Source: Hemibagrus wyckioides
Lineage: Eukaryota; Chordata; Actinopteri; Siluriformes; Bagridae
Length of the DNA: 64,000 nucleotides
Direction of reading: 5' to 3'
Assembly: GCF_019097595.1 (NCBI RefSeq)
Contig: NC_080718.1
Location: 20,363,657-20,427,656 of the forward strand
Positions 22,148-34,951 of the stretch are shown piece after piece. Within the stretch, counting starts at the first letter, position 1. Every line of letters begins with the position of its first letter. The translations under genes and the position numbers were made by a program. The notes under the pieces are model-generated. The model saw nothing but the letters and a program-made list of their open reading frames with translations. It was not told the DNA's origin and did not search any database.

Positions 22148-22844
22148 CACACACTCTCACATCGGCTGCCCTCTTCATGGGCACAGCTGCTCAGGATGGA
22201 AAACGTGGACTTGCACACAGAGAATACTGAGGTGAACAGAAAGAACTCTCTGTGACAAAACTTTCTCGATTAAGTCTTTCCAACCAAGCAACCACCTTGC
22301 AGACAAAAATGCTAATGCAGTCAATTGGGTCAATATGTAAGCCCAAGGCAGCTAACCCACCAGTCATCACCCCATCATACTGATTCAGATTGGGATTGGA
22401 TTTGCCATTGTGGCTATAGAAACATCCACTGGGCTCAATATTTAAAAACTTTGTTTTTGGTTTGTATGTTACAGAAGTAGCTGATTGTGTAGCATCACTG
22501 AAGTCACTGGTACGTCACGCCGATGCGACGTACAGACGATCGACCATCGGTAGCGAAAACACCCAGGCCCCTTATTAACATGGATATGAAACACTAGAGT
22601 GCTCTAAAAACACTCATTAGCACAACAGAGCGAGTGTGTGTTCCTGCACCCTCCGGGGGCCTCCACTCCCTGCTTCACAGTCCACATTCAAATGTTCTCA
22701 CATAAAAGTTTGGTGCAGCACAGCGCCGGCTTAAACGTGCATTTTAATTTGAAGTTATTGTTTCGATTGGTGTGGTGATGAGTCCTAATGTTTAACACAG
22801 TGTGGGCTCAGTGTGAATCGGGCGTGTGATGATAGCATGTGCGT

Positions 22845-22879
22845 ATTATTATTATCATTATTATTATTATTATTATTAT
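22845..22879. repeat. (ATT)n microsatellite
   Basis: About 11 ATT units with one ATC interruption. Confidence 0.92.
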
Positions 22880-25800
22880 GGGCATGAATTACTGTAAATA
22901 TTTTATGGTTCGTCTGAGAATCCTTCATATGCTTGTGCTTTTGCTATTGGAATTTAATACCTGTTGCTTTCTGGAAGCATTTCCTCTTCAGCAATCAGTA
23001 TAATGAGACTGCTTTTTGCTTCTGTTGACATTTATAAATGGACCAGCGTGGCTGTGTAGACAGCTGTGGGAACTGTAGTGTCCCTTTTCCGCTGCGCTCT
23101 TCATCCATATGACCAGCTGCCTTGAATTGACAGATCGCTCGCTGTATTTCCTTATCACGTTTTTGTCAATCGTCAAAGCTATTGCCTCAACTGTCTGTAA
23201 TTAGTTGTTACCATGACAACATTACCTCATGAGCCCCTCCTCCCTTTATGTGTGTGCGTCCTGAAATGAATTTCGTTGGTGGGGCAGAAAGTGGGAGTAG
23301 GGGGGACAACACGACGCGTGCACCCAGTCAATCACCTCAGCTACAGTTAAGGAATCCAGTGGGCTGATGCTCCTCATATTTCATCCTTGGTAAAGATTAC
23401 CTGTCGGCCCCAGAGGAGATGTATTGATCTGTTTTCCTTTTTTTCTGCCAGCAATCACCTGACAAAGGCACCTAGGAGTGCAGAAGTGAGTGATGCCCGT
23501 TCATGTCTCCACCCACTGTGGTATATTTTGGCTGGGTGGAGCGGTGTAGAGTACTGGGGGGAGTGTTGGTGTTAGTACCCACTTACATCCGAAGATATCG
23601 TCAGCATAAACCCTGCATGAACTTCAAGACCAACAGTCTCAGACCTATTTTACTTAGATAAAATCTCATTTCTGTTACTCAGTATTAGGCTGCAGTGGCA
23701 GAAACAGCTATTCATTTTAGGGGAGGTTGTGAAAATATGCTACCTACATATAGAAAGGTGGCTAAATAAAATCACAGCATGTTTTAATCATTAAATTAAT
23801 AAACGCAGTGCAATCCCTTTTGCATTTTGGTTGAATAGTAGCAGGTAGTATTTTGTCAGTTTATTGGTAATATATAAACACAATAAGAGATACATTCGAC
23901 ATCCGAGGCGGTTAAACATGGAGGTCATAATGATGACCTTTTATAAACACCAATATAATACAAGTAAAAGTGGAAAAAATATTTCATACCACTCTGTATC
24001 TGATCTCACATGGACTTTGTGGAGGATGTGTTTAAAAAAATCATCTGGTAATGAAAAAAATCTTAGTTACACCTTCGGGTCCATTAATGGCACAGCCTGA
24101 GTGCTGTAGATTATGAAATCTCTTTATAACAGCATAAAAAAATAAAATAAAATGCTTCCTATTATGTAAACTTTTCTAAGAATTTTCTGTAGGAAATGAA
24201 GGCGGTACTATTATTAATTAAAAAAAATAAAAAATACTATTGCATGTCCTGCTATGAATGTATTGTATAGCAGTGTATACAATGCTGCACTGTAATAATT
24301 ATACATGTTAAATGCTTGTTCATTTGGAAACCGTTTTGAAAATGCTGCAAGCCATCTTTACTATCGGCGGTCAGGTAAATATTTCACAGGTCATGTTAAC
24401 AATATAAGACAGTATCCACTGGTCATATATTAAGAATAATAAGAACAAAGAATTAAGAATGGATATAATTTGGGCTGTATTTAGAGTTCCTTGGTTATTC
24501 ACTCTTAAGATGTGATGCAGACTTAATGCAGATGTGATGCAGAAGTTCTATTCACAAGTGATGTGAGAGGTACACCTGCAGGGGGGAGTTTGAGTAAAAT
24601 CTGATATGATAAACTTAATCTCTTTTGTTTTGCACAATGTCAGATTGAGCGAGGGTCGGTGTTGGTGAGCACCAAGAGCTACAATATGATATCATTACAA
24701 TATATCATGTTATAATTCCTGTTTTGGGAAGGAAATGTATAACCGAATTCCAAAAATTCCCCTGTGTAAATATCCACGTAACTGTCGAACATAAATCGCC
24801 GACTCTGAATATGGCCCTTACGGTATATACATTTCTTTTATTGATGGAATGTTGTGTGGCACACGAGTGAATCTAGTCAGTGTCATCCGGGCAGCTGTTT
24901 CTTTCTATATTAAATATCGCACATGTTACTACAGTATATGTGTATTATGGATGAGAAAGCATGCATATAAATCTCAGTGCACTTGTCATTGTATATCAGT
25001 GAGAGCTTATCAGTAGATTTGGAATGAATTTGAAGGATTGTCATGAAAAAAATAAAAAAACAACTGATATGTGATCACTGTGTTTTGTTTTTCAGCAGTC
25101 ATGCTGATTCTCTCATGTAGTATATTCACTTTGCTGCAGCATAGTTTCCACTGACTTTCGAAAGAGTCCCAGTAGGTCTTGCTGGATCTGAACCATTAAG
25201 TGTTTCTGGAATCTCTGACCTACAGTACACGTGAGCTATGAGTCAAACTCCATTCATTCCATCTGATATCAGATCACTTGGTTCTCTACAGTGCATGCTT
25301 CTGTTATAAGGTAAGAGTACATTTTCTGTGCCTCCTAAATTGCCCTGACAGGACAAATGACTCCGAACTTGGGGTCTAAGCTCAATCATTAGGTGGCATG
25401 TGGTTAATATCATATCTTGGACAGCCACTGAAGATGCCTTCCACCCCCTTTACTTTTGCTCTATGATGCCGGCGATTCTCTGCTTACTATTGGTTCAGAG
25501 TTACAAATCACATCTTCAGCTGTCTGTCCCTCACTCCAGCTCTTCTCTCTCTCCCCACTTTGCTTTTCTCCCTTAAAAGATTGATGGAGAGATGGAGGAA
25601 AAATCAATGCGTAGCGAGTGAGTGAGCTTTGTCATGTTTAAGAGTACCTGATGCGTAGGAGCGGCTTTTTCCTGACTTGCCTCTGCTGCTCCTACCTCTC
25701 GAAAGCTGCCGAGTGACAGTGGCATGGAGAAACAGGCATGACGGAGTGGCTAGCTTCGCTTCTAGATCTGTCTTTCTTTCTTTGACATCCTTACCTTTGT

Positions 25801-26349
25801 CTTTAGTCCTGCTCTTACTTGTCTATACTTGGCAGATGTGAGTGGGCAGGATTACCACAATATGGGTTGTAGGGGTGAACTGGGCTGGTTAGGTCACAGG
25901 GTTCTCTGGGGTCAGTTATTGTTTTCAAACACACTGATGTGCTTAGCAGTAACATTTAGAGGTTTTTGCAATTTATTCTTTATTTAATTCAGTATTTTAC
26001 GTTGGAATTATGCAGTACCTAAATGAGTCTAATTTTTTTCTATTGATTAATCACAGGTATTGATAATATTTAGCCATGGTTTGTCCACCCTTTAACTTGC
26101 TCTTGCTTTGTCTTTCTCAAATCACCGTTTTCTATCAGATTCCCATCCCCTTTTCATTCTTCCTGGCGTCCTCAGCAGACCGCCGTGTGTGAGAATGTGA
26201 GGTATATGCAGGAGTTGTGCTCTCTGACAGCCAATAAAAACCCTATAATCTCCTCAATTCAAGTGGCCTCATTTTAGAAAAAAAGACTAACTAGCGCCAT
26301 CACTCAGTTCCCGCTTCCATGTTCTGTCATTTCCTTCTCTCTTTTTTCT

Positions 26350-26560
26350 TTCATTAATGCCCTTTTTTAGTTAATATATAGCCCATGAAAAATGAGAGAC
26401 TCCTGTCTTGGCGTGTAGATATTTTGTTGCTGATGATGCGCGACGAATTTCCATCATAGCTTTGTTTCCAGCGGGCAAGCGCATAATCTTTTACAGCGTG
26501 GGGAGGGTGAGCTGCACGTCCATCAATCTCCTGCACTTATGGCTGTCGGTGAAGCAGAAG
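26350..26560. promoter_or_regulatory. Candidate conserved non-coding element
   Basis: Complex sequence includes TTAATATATAGCCCATGAAA, GCTGATGATGCGCGACGAAT, CCAGCGGGCAAGCGCATAAT and CACGTCCATCAATCTCCTGC. CpGs are retained in an AT-rich setting. Short frames on both strands have no family resemblance. Confidence 0.4.
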
Positions 26561-26670
26561 CCCCACACACCAGCCTACCACACACACACAACCGGAGACA
26601 CACCAGGGGTATGAGTGCATTGCAAGTATCTTGCAAGGGAAATAAATGTAAATAATTTAGCTTAAAAATC

Positions 26671-26671
26671 T

Positions 26672-26750
<79 letters not shown>
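26671..26750. repeat. (TTTC)20 microsatellite
   Basis: Twenty perfect tetranucleotide units, which create the Lys/Glu/Arg-rich minus-strand frame across 26523-26795. Confidence 0.97.
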
Positions 26751-27029
26751 CTTAGATTTATACACATATAATATACATACATATACAGTACACATTATGC
26801 TTCAATATTATCATAAGCGTTAAGTCATTAAGCACAATACTCAAAATTACTCCATAAAATATTTGACATTTATATATTTATAATAAAATTCTAAGAAATG
26901 ACTACATTTACAAATACTACACATTAGAAGGGCCTTTGCCTGAATGATGTCCACCATCTGCTGAGGAAACTTGGTGTCTTTGCTAGAATCATGTTCATAC
27001 AGCAGACTGTGGTGAGTATCTGGGATTTG

Positions 27030-27394
27030 TGAAGGTGTTAAATAGTAGAGTTGTATGTTAGATGTGTAGGAATACAGTGTAGTATCGTATTGATGTGGTT
27101 AGGAGGTGTAGAGGGTTTATATTTTATTGTCTGTATGGTGTGAAGGTGTATAGGTGTGGTAACAGAAGCTGTTTTGTAATAGTGAAATTTAAGAGTTGTG
27201 GTATAAGGAAAGATTCTTCTGTTGGTTTTGGAAGTCCAGTTGTTTGGTAGTTTATAGGTGAAGAGATGTGGAGGTGCAGTGCTGTGGTGGTTAAGAGATG
27301 TGGAGATGCTATGATGTGGTGTGGTATTTAGAGATGGGGACATTTAGAGTTACAGTGGTGGGATATGGTGGTTGGGAGATTTGGTGGTATTATA
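27030..27394 (+). repeat. Decayed left flank of the G-rich minisatellite
   Basis: Loose repeats of the type GATGTGGAGGTGCAGTGCTG, TGGTGGTTAAGAGATGTGGA and GATATGGTGGTTGGGAGAT resemble the 33-bp unit that follows but vary in length and sequence. The + strand is rich in G and T and poor in C. Confidence 0.75.
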
Positions 27395-29671
27395 GTGTGG
27401 TGGTTGAAAGATGTTGGAGATGCAGTGGAGGGGTGGTTGAAAGATGTTGGAGATGCAGTGGTGTGGTGGTTGAAAGATGTTGGAGATGCAGTGGAGGGGT
27501 GGTTGAAAGATGTTGGAGATGCAGTGGTGTGGTGGTTGAAAGATGTTGGAGATGCAGTGGAGGGGTGGTTGAAAGATGTTGGAGATGCAGTGGTGTGGTG
27601 GTTGAAAGATGTTGGAGATGCAGTGGAGGGGTGGTTGAAAGATGTTGGAGATGCAGTGGTGTGGTGGTTGAAAGATGTTGAAGATGCAGTGGTGTGGTGG
27701 TTGAAAGATGTTGGAGATGCAGTGGAGGGGTGGTTGAAAGATTTTGGAGATGCAGTGGAGGGGTGGTTGAAAGATGTTGGAGATGCAGTGGTGTGGTGGT
27801 TGAAAGATGTTGGAGATGCAGTGGTGTGGTGGTTGAAAGATGTTGGAGATGCAGTGGTGTGGTGGTTGAAAGATGTTGGAGATGCAGTGGAGGGGTGGTT
27901 GAAAGATGTTGGAGATGCAGTGGTGTGGTGGTTGAAAGATGTTGGAGATGCAGTGGTGTGGTGGTTGAAAGATGTTGGAGATGCAGTGGTGTGGTGGTTG
28001 AAAGATGTTGGAGATGCAGTGGAGGGGTGGTTGAAAGATGTTGGAGATGCAGTGGTGTGGTGGTTGAAAGATGTTGGAGATGCAGTGGTGTGGTGGTTGA
28101 AAGATGTTGGAGATGCAGTGGTGTGGTGGTTGAAAGATGTTGGAGATGCAGTGGTGTGGTGGTTGAAAGATGTTGGAGATGCAGTGGTGTGGTGGTTGAA
28201 AGATGTTGGAGATGCAGTGGTGTGGTGGTTGAAAGATGTTGGAGATGCAGTGGAGGGGTGGTTGAAAGATGTTGGAGATGCAGTGGTGTGGTGGTTGAAA
28301 GATGTTGGAGATGCAGTGGAGGGGTGGTTGAAAGATGTTGGAGATGCAGTGGTGTGGTGGTTGAAAGATGTTGGAGATGCAGTGGAGGGGTGGTTGAAAG
28401 ATGTTGGAGATGCAGTGGTGTGGTGGTTGAAAGATGTTGGAGATGCAGTGGAGGGGTTGTTGAAAGATGTTGAAGATGCAGTGGTGTGGTGGTTGAAAGA
28501 TGTTGGAGATGCAGTGGTGTGGTGGTTGAAAGATGTTGGAGATGCAGTGGAGGGGTGGTTGAAAGATTTTGGAGATGCAGTGGAGGGGTGGTTGAAAGAT
28601 GTTGGAGATGCAGTGGTGTGGTGGTTGAAAGATGTTGGAGATGCAGTGGAGGGGTGGTTGAAAGATGTTGGAGATGCAGTGGTGTGGTGGTTGAAAGATG
28701 TTGGAGATGCAGTGGTGTGGTGGTTGAAAGATGTTGGAGATGCAGTGGTGTGGTGGTTGAAAGATGTTGGAGATGCAGTGGTGTGGTGGTTGAAAGATGT
28801 TGGAGATGCAGTGGTGTGGTGGTTGAAAGATGTTGGAGATGCAGTGGTGTGGTGGTTGAAAGATGTTGGAGATGCAGTGGTGTGGTGGTTGAAAGATGTT
28901 GGAGATGCAGTGGTGTGGTGGTTGAAAGATGTTGGAGATGCAGTGGTGTGGTGGTTGAAAGATGTTGGAGATGCAGTGGTGTGGTGGTTGAAAGATGTTG
29001 GAGATGCAGTGGTGTGGTGGTTGAAAGATGTTGGAGATGCAGTGGTGTGGTGGTTGAAAGATGCTGAAGATGCAGTGGTGTGGTGGTTGAAAGATGTTGG
29101 AGATGCAGTGGTGTGGTGGTTGAAAGATGTTGGAGATGCAGTGGTGTGGTGGTTGAAAGATGTTGGAGATGCAGTGGTGTGGTGGTTGAAAGATGTTGGA
29201 GATGCAGTGGTGTGGTGGTTGAAAGATGTTGGAGATGCAGTGGTGTGGTGGTTGAAAGATGTTGGAGATGCAGTGGTGTGGTGGTTGAAAGATGTTGGAG
29301 ATGCAGTGGAGGGGTGGTTGAAAGATGTTGGAGATGCAGTGGTGTGGTGGTTGAAAGATGTTGGAGATGCAGTGGAGGGGTGGTTGAAAGATGTTGGAGA
29401 TGCAGTGGTGTGGTGGTTGAAAGATGTTGGAGATGCAGTGGAGGGGTGGTTGAAAGATGTTGGAGATGCAGTGGTGTGGTGGTTGAAAGATGTTGGAGAT
29501 GCAGTGGAGGGGTGGTTGAAAGATGTTGGAGATGCAGTGGTGTGGTGGTTGAAAGATGTTGGAGATGCAGTGGAGGGGTTGTTGAAAGATGTTGGAGATG
29601 CAGTGGTGTGGTGGTTGAAAGATGTTGGAGATGCAATGGTGGGGTTGTTGAAAGATGTTGGAGATCAAGTG
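27395..29671 (+). repeat. 33-bp minisatellite, 69 tandem copies
   Basis: The unit is GTGTGGTGGTTGAAAGATG followed by TTGGAGATGCAGTG: 33 bases with 15 G and 1 C on the + strand. Exactly 69 periods fit the interval. Two main variants differ at the start (GTGTGGTGG and GAGGGGTGG) and often alternate, with rarer units carrying TTGAAG, ATTTTGG or ATGCTGAAG. Because 33 is divisible by three, frames stay open for up to 778 codons on both strands. There is no start context, splice structure or non-repeat domain, so these are not genes. Confidence 0.97.
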
Positions 29672-30290
29672 GAGGTGTTTGGAGGTGTAGAGGAACAGTG
29701 ATGTGATGGTTTGGAGTTAGGGAGATGCGGTGGTGTGGTGGTTAGGGATGGGAAGATATGGGAGTTCAGAGGCCTGGTAGATGATGTGATATTGCAGTGG
29801 GCTGATGGTTGGTGTGCAGGTATGAAAGTGGAGTGATGTGGTGGTCGGAAAGGGTGAAGGTGTAGTAGTGTGATGGTTTTGAGGTGTGGTAGTGCAGGGG
29901 TGTATATGGCAGTGCAACTGTATGATGGCAAGGAGATATGAAGGTACAGTAGTGTTTTGGATTGAACACATGGAATTGCAGTGAGCGTGGTGGTTTGCAT
30001 GCAAAAAATTGTGTTCGTGTGGTGGCTATGAGATACAGAATTGCAGTAGTTTGGACATTTTTCCATGCCAAGGTGTGCTTGTATGATGGTTGGGAAGTGG
30101 TGTGATGGTTTGGGCATATAAAGGTATAATGGAGTGGTGATTGGGAGGCAAGAAGGTGCAGTGATGTGGTTTGGCCATGTGAAGGTGCATTAGAATGATG
30201 TTAGGATGGTGTGAAATTGCAGTGGTTGCTGGGAGGTGTAAAGGCACAGTGGACTTGTGGCTGGGACGGTATGGCGGTTATCTTGTTTAC
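29672..30290 (+). repeat. Decayed right flank of the G-rich minisatellite
   Basis: Degenerate units such as TGGTGTGGTGGTTAGGGATG, TGATGTGGTGGTCGGAAAGG and GGTGTGGTAGTGCAGGGGTG persist for about 600 bp, with the same excess of G over C on the + strand. Composition normalises at about 30290. Confidence 0.75.
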
Positions 30291-31033
30291 CATTGTGATT
30301 TGGACTCCTAACTGCTCACTGCTTCTTTGTGCCCTTTTTCTCTGATGCTCTGGGCTTGATTGACAGTAATGGGTAGTGGCAGGATCAATGGGAGAAAAAA
30401 AAGAAAGAAAGAATGTACTCTATGTGTGTGTGCAGTTCTCACCAGCAGATCAGCGATGGAAAGGTTGCTTTGGCCTGTGAATGAGGTATAGGAGGAAGTC
30501 TCTGATGTGTCTGTCACTCAACCAGGCTGTTCTTACTCCTCTTTGAGACAGCACAGGTGACAGAGACACATGCTAGAAGCGAGGGTATGCCACTTACTAT
30601 GCCTGTTTCCATATGCAACAGATTCAAGGCTTCTGTTAACTACTGTCTTGAGAACATTCTAAAAAAAGATGCAACAACATAATGTTCCCATAGAGCAATA
30701 CTTACACCAAGTACTATCTTACTAAATGATCATAACCAAGGGAGAAATTTGCTAACTGGTACAGTAGGATGCAATTTTGGAATATAGCCATGATTACTAA
30801 TTATTTTTATTATTTCAATATTTATATTTCTGTATTTTTTTAAATTTAATTCTTTGTAGATAGAAGCTTTGTTATTGTTTATTAACCGTATGTGCAAGTA
30901 TCCATGACTTCAACAATCTACACTAGAAGCTTCTTTTCCAAATGATTTAAAGAGTAGTTCCTGATTGTTCTTGTCAGTTTTCAGATGAATGTTCTAGATT
31001 AGCTCATGTAGAATTTAACATATCAGGCTTTAA

Positions 31034-31120
<87 letters not shown>

Positions 31121-32440
31121 GATTGCATTCCCCAGTGATAGCTATAAGAACAACCCATCCTTCTCTGTACAAGCCTTTTTAGGGATTAGCTTGTCACAAG
31201 TATTTCTTTTTTCAAAGCAAGATATGTCAGATGCAGGTTGGATAATGTCTTTTCTTATCAATGGCTGAAGGTATGTGGATATGTTTGATACAGCAGTGAA
31301 GAAGTGGCTGGAGAATTTGGCTCAATACATGAATAAAAAAATGTGAGAGAGAAATGCCAGGTAGGGTGTCATGAGTGCAACCTTTTTTTGATCATTGATT
31401 AGTTTGGGATACACATGAAAAAGATGTTAAGGAGAAATGAAGTCATAACAGTGAATGGAGACATTTATTAGGTTGGACGTGGGATCCACAGAAACATTGA
31501 GATTGTTTATTGATTTTTTGGTTTTGGCTGGCTGCTCATGGGCAGGAGCTCATGCCACTCTAGGCTCATCACTCAGTCCAAGACCACATATAAGATACTT
31601 CTGCACCAACATCTCTGGGACCATCAGTAAATGGCTAATTGCCATATATACAACATTTCCTTAATGGTTTCAATAAATACACAGGCTTTAAATAGACACC
31701 GGATAGACTGCTACAACTGTTCACACCCTCTGAGGAAGAATTTGACAGTGGAATAAAAAATGTGCATTGAACTTTCATGCCTGTATAAGCTTTGAGTTTC
31801 ACTGTGGTAAACAGGAAGTTGTTTTATGCTCCATTAAGGACTTAGCTCTTCTCTCTGCCTGAATGGACAATTATGTTCTCATCTTTCCACTACGCCACAA
31901 AAAAAGCTACTGTACCGACAGCGTTCTCAGGCCTCACCTTAGTTGCCCTGTGTGTGTGTGTGTGTGTGTGTGTGTGGCAGACTGACACCAACATTACATA
32001 GAGTATCCAAGCAATTGGTCCCAGGGCATCTGCTATATATATGCTGGAAAGCTGAGCTGTAATTACATGTATTGTCTATTTCTTCTTCTTTCCATCCCAT
32101 CATGGAATTTTTGTTCTCTATATACCTGTTTTTTTAATCAGATTTTATAGCCAGTAAGGAATCTCTTCAAAACAAGAGCTCCATGTTTTAAAACACAGGC
32201 CAATGACATTTTAGAAATGAAATTGCTCACCTTTGCTCTCTTCCTCATCCTGAGGTGCAGAATATACCACTACACACACACACACACACACACACAGTGT
32301 GATATGAATCTGTCTGTGCTTTATTAGACAGAGCAGTGAGCTGTAACTGACTATTGTCCACAGATGGACTGGAGTCCACACCACTCAAGACCCTGCATAA
32401 CCCTGCTGACAATACAATCAATAACCACACGCACATTACA
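30291..32440. other. Non-coding interval, mostly AT-rich
   Basis: It contains a poly-A plus (TA)n tract (31032-31118), GT (31950-31976) and CA (32273-32296) repeats and a few short frames without resemblance to known proteins. I see no gene or convincing regulatory block. Confidence 0.6.
31032..31118. repeat. Poly-A followed by (TA)n
   Basis: About 20 A residues pass directly into about 33 TA units, which may mark the tail of a retroposed copy whose body is no longer recognisable. Confidence 0.93.
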
Positions 32441-32442
32441 TG

Positions 32443-32481
<39 letters not shown>

Positions 32482-32515
32482 CCTCTCTCTGTGTCTCTTC
32501 TCTTTCTCTCTCACA
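32443..32515. repeat. (CT)n low-complexity tract
   Basis: CTCTCT units with CCCTCC interruptions. The 94- to 101-codon frames on both strands here are artefacts of it. Confidence 0.93.
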
Positions 32516-32689
32516 CAGTTTTCTCTCATCCACTACCTCATTCTTCTCCACATTTGATTTTTCTCCATATATTATCTACTTGCACATCTCTTTTCTTGCC
32601 TTCTCTTGTCTCCTCTTCTCTTTCCAACAGCTATTGAGTGTTGCACTCTTGGCTTCTCTCCCTCAGTAAGTAATGGGCCGGATCTTCAG

Positions 32690-32890
32690 CAGCCTAAGGA
32701 GCGGCGTACAGCACCGCACTCTCAACGTGGACCCTGGGGCCCATAAATGCTAATGCCCTCCACTTGCCTTCCTCATAAAGTCCAATAAAAGAGAGCCATA
32801 AATCCTCTCAATTAGCAGTGTCCATCAGGGCTGTTAATTGGAGAGTGGAGACTCGTTGGCAGGTGACCTTGCGTGTCAGAGGTGATGCTA
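32690..32890. promoter_or_regulatory. Strong candidate conserved non-coding element
   Basis: Complex, CpG-containing sequence includes GCGGCGTACAGCACCGCACT, GGGCCCATAAATGCTAATGC, TCTCAATTAGCAGTGTCCAT, CTGTTAATTGGAGAGTGG and GTGATGCTAATGGCCGATGG. Four TAAT/ATTA cores fall within about 150 bp. Confidence 0.43.
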
Positions 32891-33299
32891 ATGGCCGATG
32901 GAGATTTGTGAGTGTTTCATGTTGGATTGTGAAGGTGTACTAGGAGGGACTATTTCCCTGAAAAAAAACATGTTCTTTTTAATGTTAAAAACTTATATTA
33001 AATATCTACTTTCTTACTCTTCGAGAGCTTCGAATGCAGCTGAGACTCAGGATAGTGTGTCTCTTGAGCAGGTGCTCAGATTGTGATAATCGCCTGTTTT
33101 TCAGCAGCTGACATTTCTCTGTTCAAACAAGAGATGAAGCTTTCGTTCCCGACCGTCCACTCATGGCTCGCACACCTTTTTCAAAAACATTCAAGTTCAG
33201 AGGAAATGAAAGTGGGGCCGAGATTGAAACAGGAAGACAGTAAGAAATAGATAAAGAAAATAGACCCTGTGATCATGCATCTGCCACCGGTAGCCTCTG

Positions 33300-33500
33300 C
33301 TCATCCCCTTCTCTCAGCAATCTCTCTTCATGTGGATTATTCATCAAGGCTGGGTTAAGCAGGAGCAGAGAGAGCACTGAGCTGCCCACCACACTGAGAG
33401 GATACCGATATCCACTTCCTCCCTAGACCAGCCGGAGATAATTCAGTCATCAGGCTTTGAACCACAGATAAGCATGTTATAGGATGGGTCCAGTGACGCT
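33300..33500. promoter_or_regulatory. Candidate conserved non-coding element
   Basis: The block contains CATGTGGATTATTCATCAAG, GATACCGATATCCACTTCC and CCGGAGATAATTCAGTCATC. Motif content suggests OTX/bicoid-type and AP-1-like sites. No coding frame is seen. Confidence 0.3.
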
Positions 33501-33819
33501 CCTTTGTGTGGTGTGTTTGTGTGTGCTTTCAGAGGCATGATTCTATGTATGTTAACAACAGGTGCTGACCATAATGATTGCTCAGAATTTAAGGAAAAAA
33601 TAACTATGCCTATCTGTTCAGTTTCTTGCAGTAAATCAGAACCAAGATGATCTCCTCATAACGGTAGCTTCCTGTCATAGATAATCCTGCACTGATTCAC
33701 TTAATGTGATCTGCCTTTTCCCCTGGCACATTTTATGAATGTGAATACGATGAGAAGATGGCAAGCGAGAGAGGAAATTAATTTGCAATAAACGTCCAGT
33801 ACAGAGTAGCTTTTGTTTC

Positions 33820-34090
33820 AGGCTCGTGGCACGTGGTGCGGTATACCTGCCAGGTGTTGTGTGCCGTGACCCGCACCCCTGTGCTCCAGGGCAGGCAGGA
33901 GGTGATGAAAGACCCTGGGCTAGCCCCATCAAAAGCCTCATTCAGGCAGAGCCATGGGCAGCACACAGGAGGACAGTGTCAGGGCTGGAAACGTGACACC
34001 GTCTGACAACGGCGGTGCATGGCTTCGCTCCACAGCTGCTGACAGTCACCAGCGCTGAGAGCACGGACCTCCAGAATCTACCAGAGGGTT
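33820..34090. other. GC-rich island, unidentified
   Basis: GC-rich sequence (GTGGCACGTGGTGCGGTATA, GTGCCGTGACCCGCACCCCT, GTCTGACAACGGCGGTGCAT) stands out from AT-rich flanks. An 88-codon minus-strand frame crosses it but has no recognisable domain. It may be a conserved element or a lncRNA exon. Confidence 0.3.
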
Positions 34091-34909
34091 AGGAAGGTGG
34101 ATGGTGCTTGGACTTGTGGTGTAATTGCACCTGTGCAGCAAAGACAGTGATGGGGAGAGTGATGTAGATGAAAAAGAAGGCAAACATGATGTGACCGGAG
34201 ATAGGGCTTTGAATATTATAAACGTTTTATTAATTTATTCTGTACTGGTCAGTTGAATACAGTGGGGAGATTACAGAAAGAAAAACAAATATGCATTTAA
34301 GGTTTGGTAATAGCTGAAATGCAGCATGACATGATTTTTTCTCAAGAGAAAAGTATAAATGTATAACTATACTGTAAGAAAGTATAAAGATCCAGTTTAA
34401 AAATGTTTCCTATGAAATATTATAAATAGAGACGTTAATGATATACTATATATTAAAGCCTCAGTGAGACAGTCCTAATATAGGATTCAGACCCTTACTG
34501 AAGAGAGCAGCTGTCTGCTTCTCCACCTACATTCACCACAAGACAAAATGCATCATAAATTCTGCTCAGTGTGTTAAATCAGTGCTGGAATGTTCCGTGC
34601 TTCAGAGGCAAGATCCCACAGGGTTGCTCACAGTGCCCTGTACCACAGGATAGACTAGTATGCAGGGACATAGTGCTTTGATCATGGCTGCCCCCCTGTG
34701 TAGCAGATTCTCTCCCTAATCTCCTCAGCACGTGCTTCTCCACACTTCCAGCACGCTTCCCGAGCCGTCCCGCGGCTCTCTGCGCCTCCAGCATAGCCGT
34801 GCCACCTGGCTGTGCATATACAAATCACTGAGCCTTGTTAGCATAGTTTAGTGAAGATGTCAGCTTTATGAGGCCTGGGCCACACAACCTGCATGCACTG
34901 GTGATATGT

Positions 34910-34918
34910 GTGTGTGTG

Positions 34919-34951
<33 letters not shown>

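Larger units (their letters stand above)
22148..26640. other. Non-coding interval with scattered candidate elements
   Basis: The interval has an ATT microsatellite (22845-22879), moderately GC-rich complex blocks at 22560-22830, 23000-23200 and 25560-25740, and a stronger candidate at 26350-26560. The stretch 23600-25440 is AT-rich with no recognisable gene or element. Confidence 0.5.

Noticed and set aside
21939..22235. 98-codon frame starting at 21939
   Set aside because: It begins inside the presumed intron and is in phase 0, which does not fit the single base left by GPATCH2 exon 9. The other frame of the same DNA does fit and was kept as a low-confidence exon.
26523..26795. 90-codon frame with Lys/Glu/Arg repeats
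   Set aside because: It is the reverse translation of the (TTTC)20 microsatellite.
27395..29671. CRISPR-like array
   Set aside because: The repeats are directly tandem with no unique spacers, and the context is a vertebrate genome with introns and Tc1 elements.
27350..29706. Open frames of 772, 748, 778, 259, 208 and 193 codons on both strands
   Set aside because: All come from the 33-bp tandem repeat, whose length is a multiple of three. They are pure repeat with no domains, no splice structure and equal openness on both strands.
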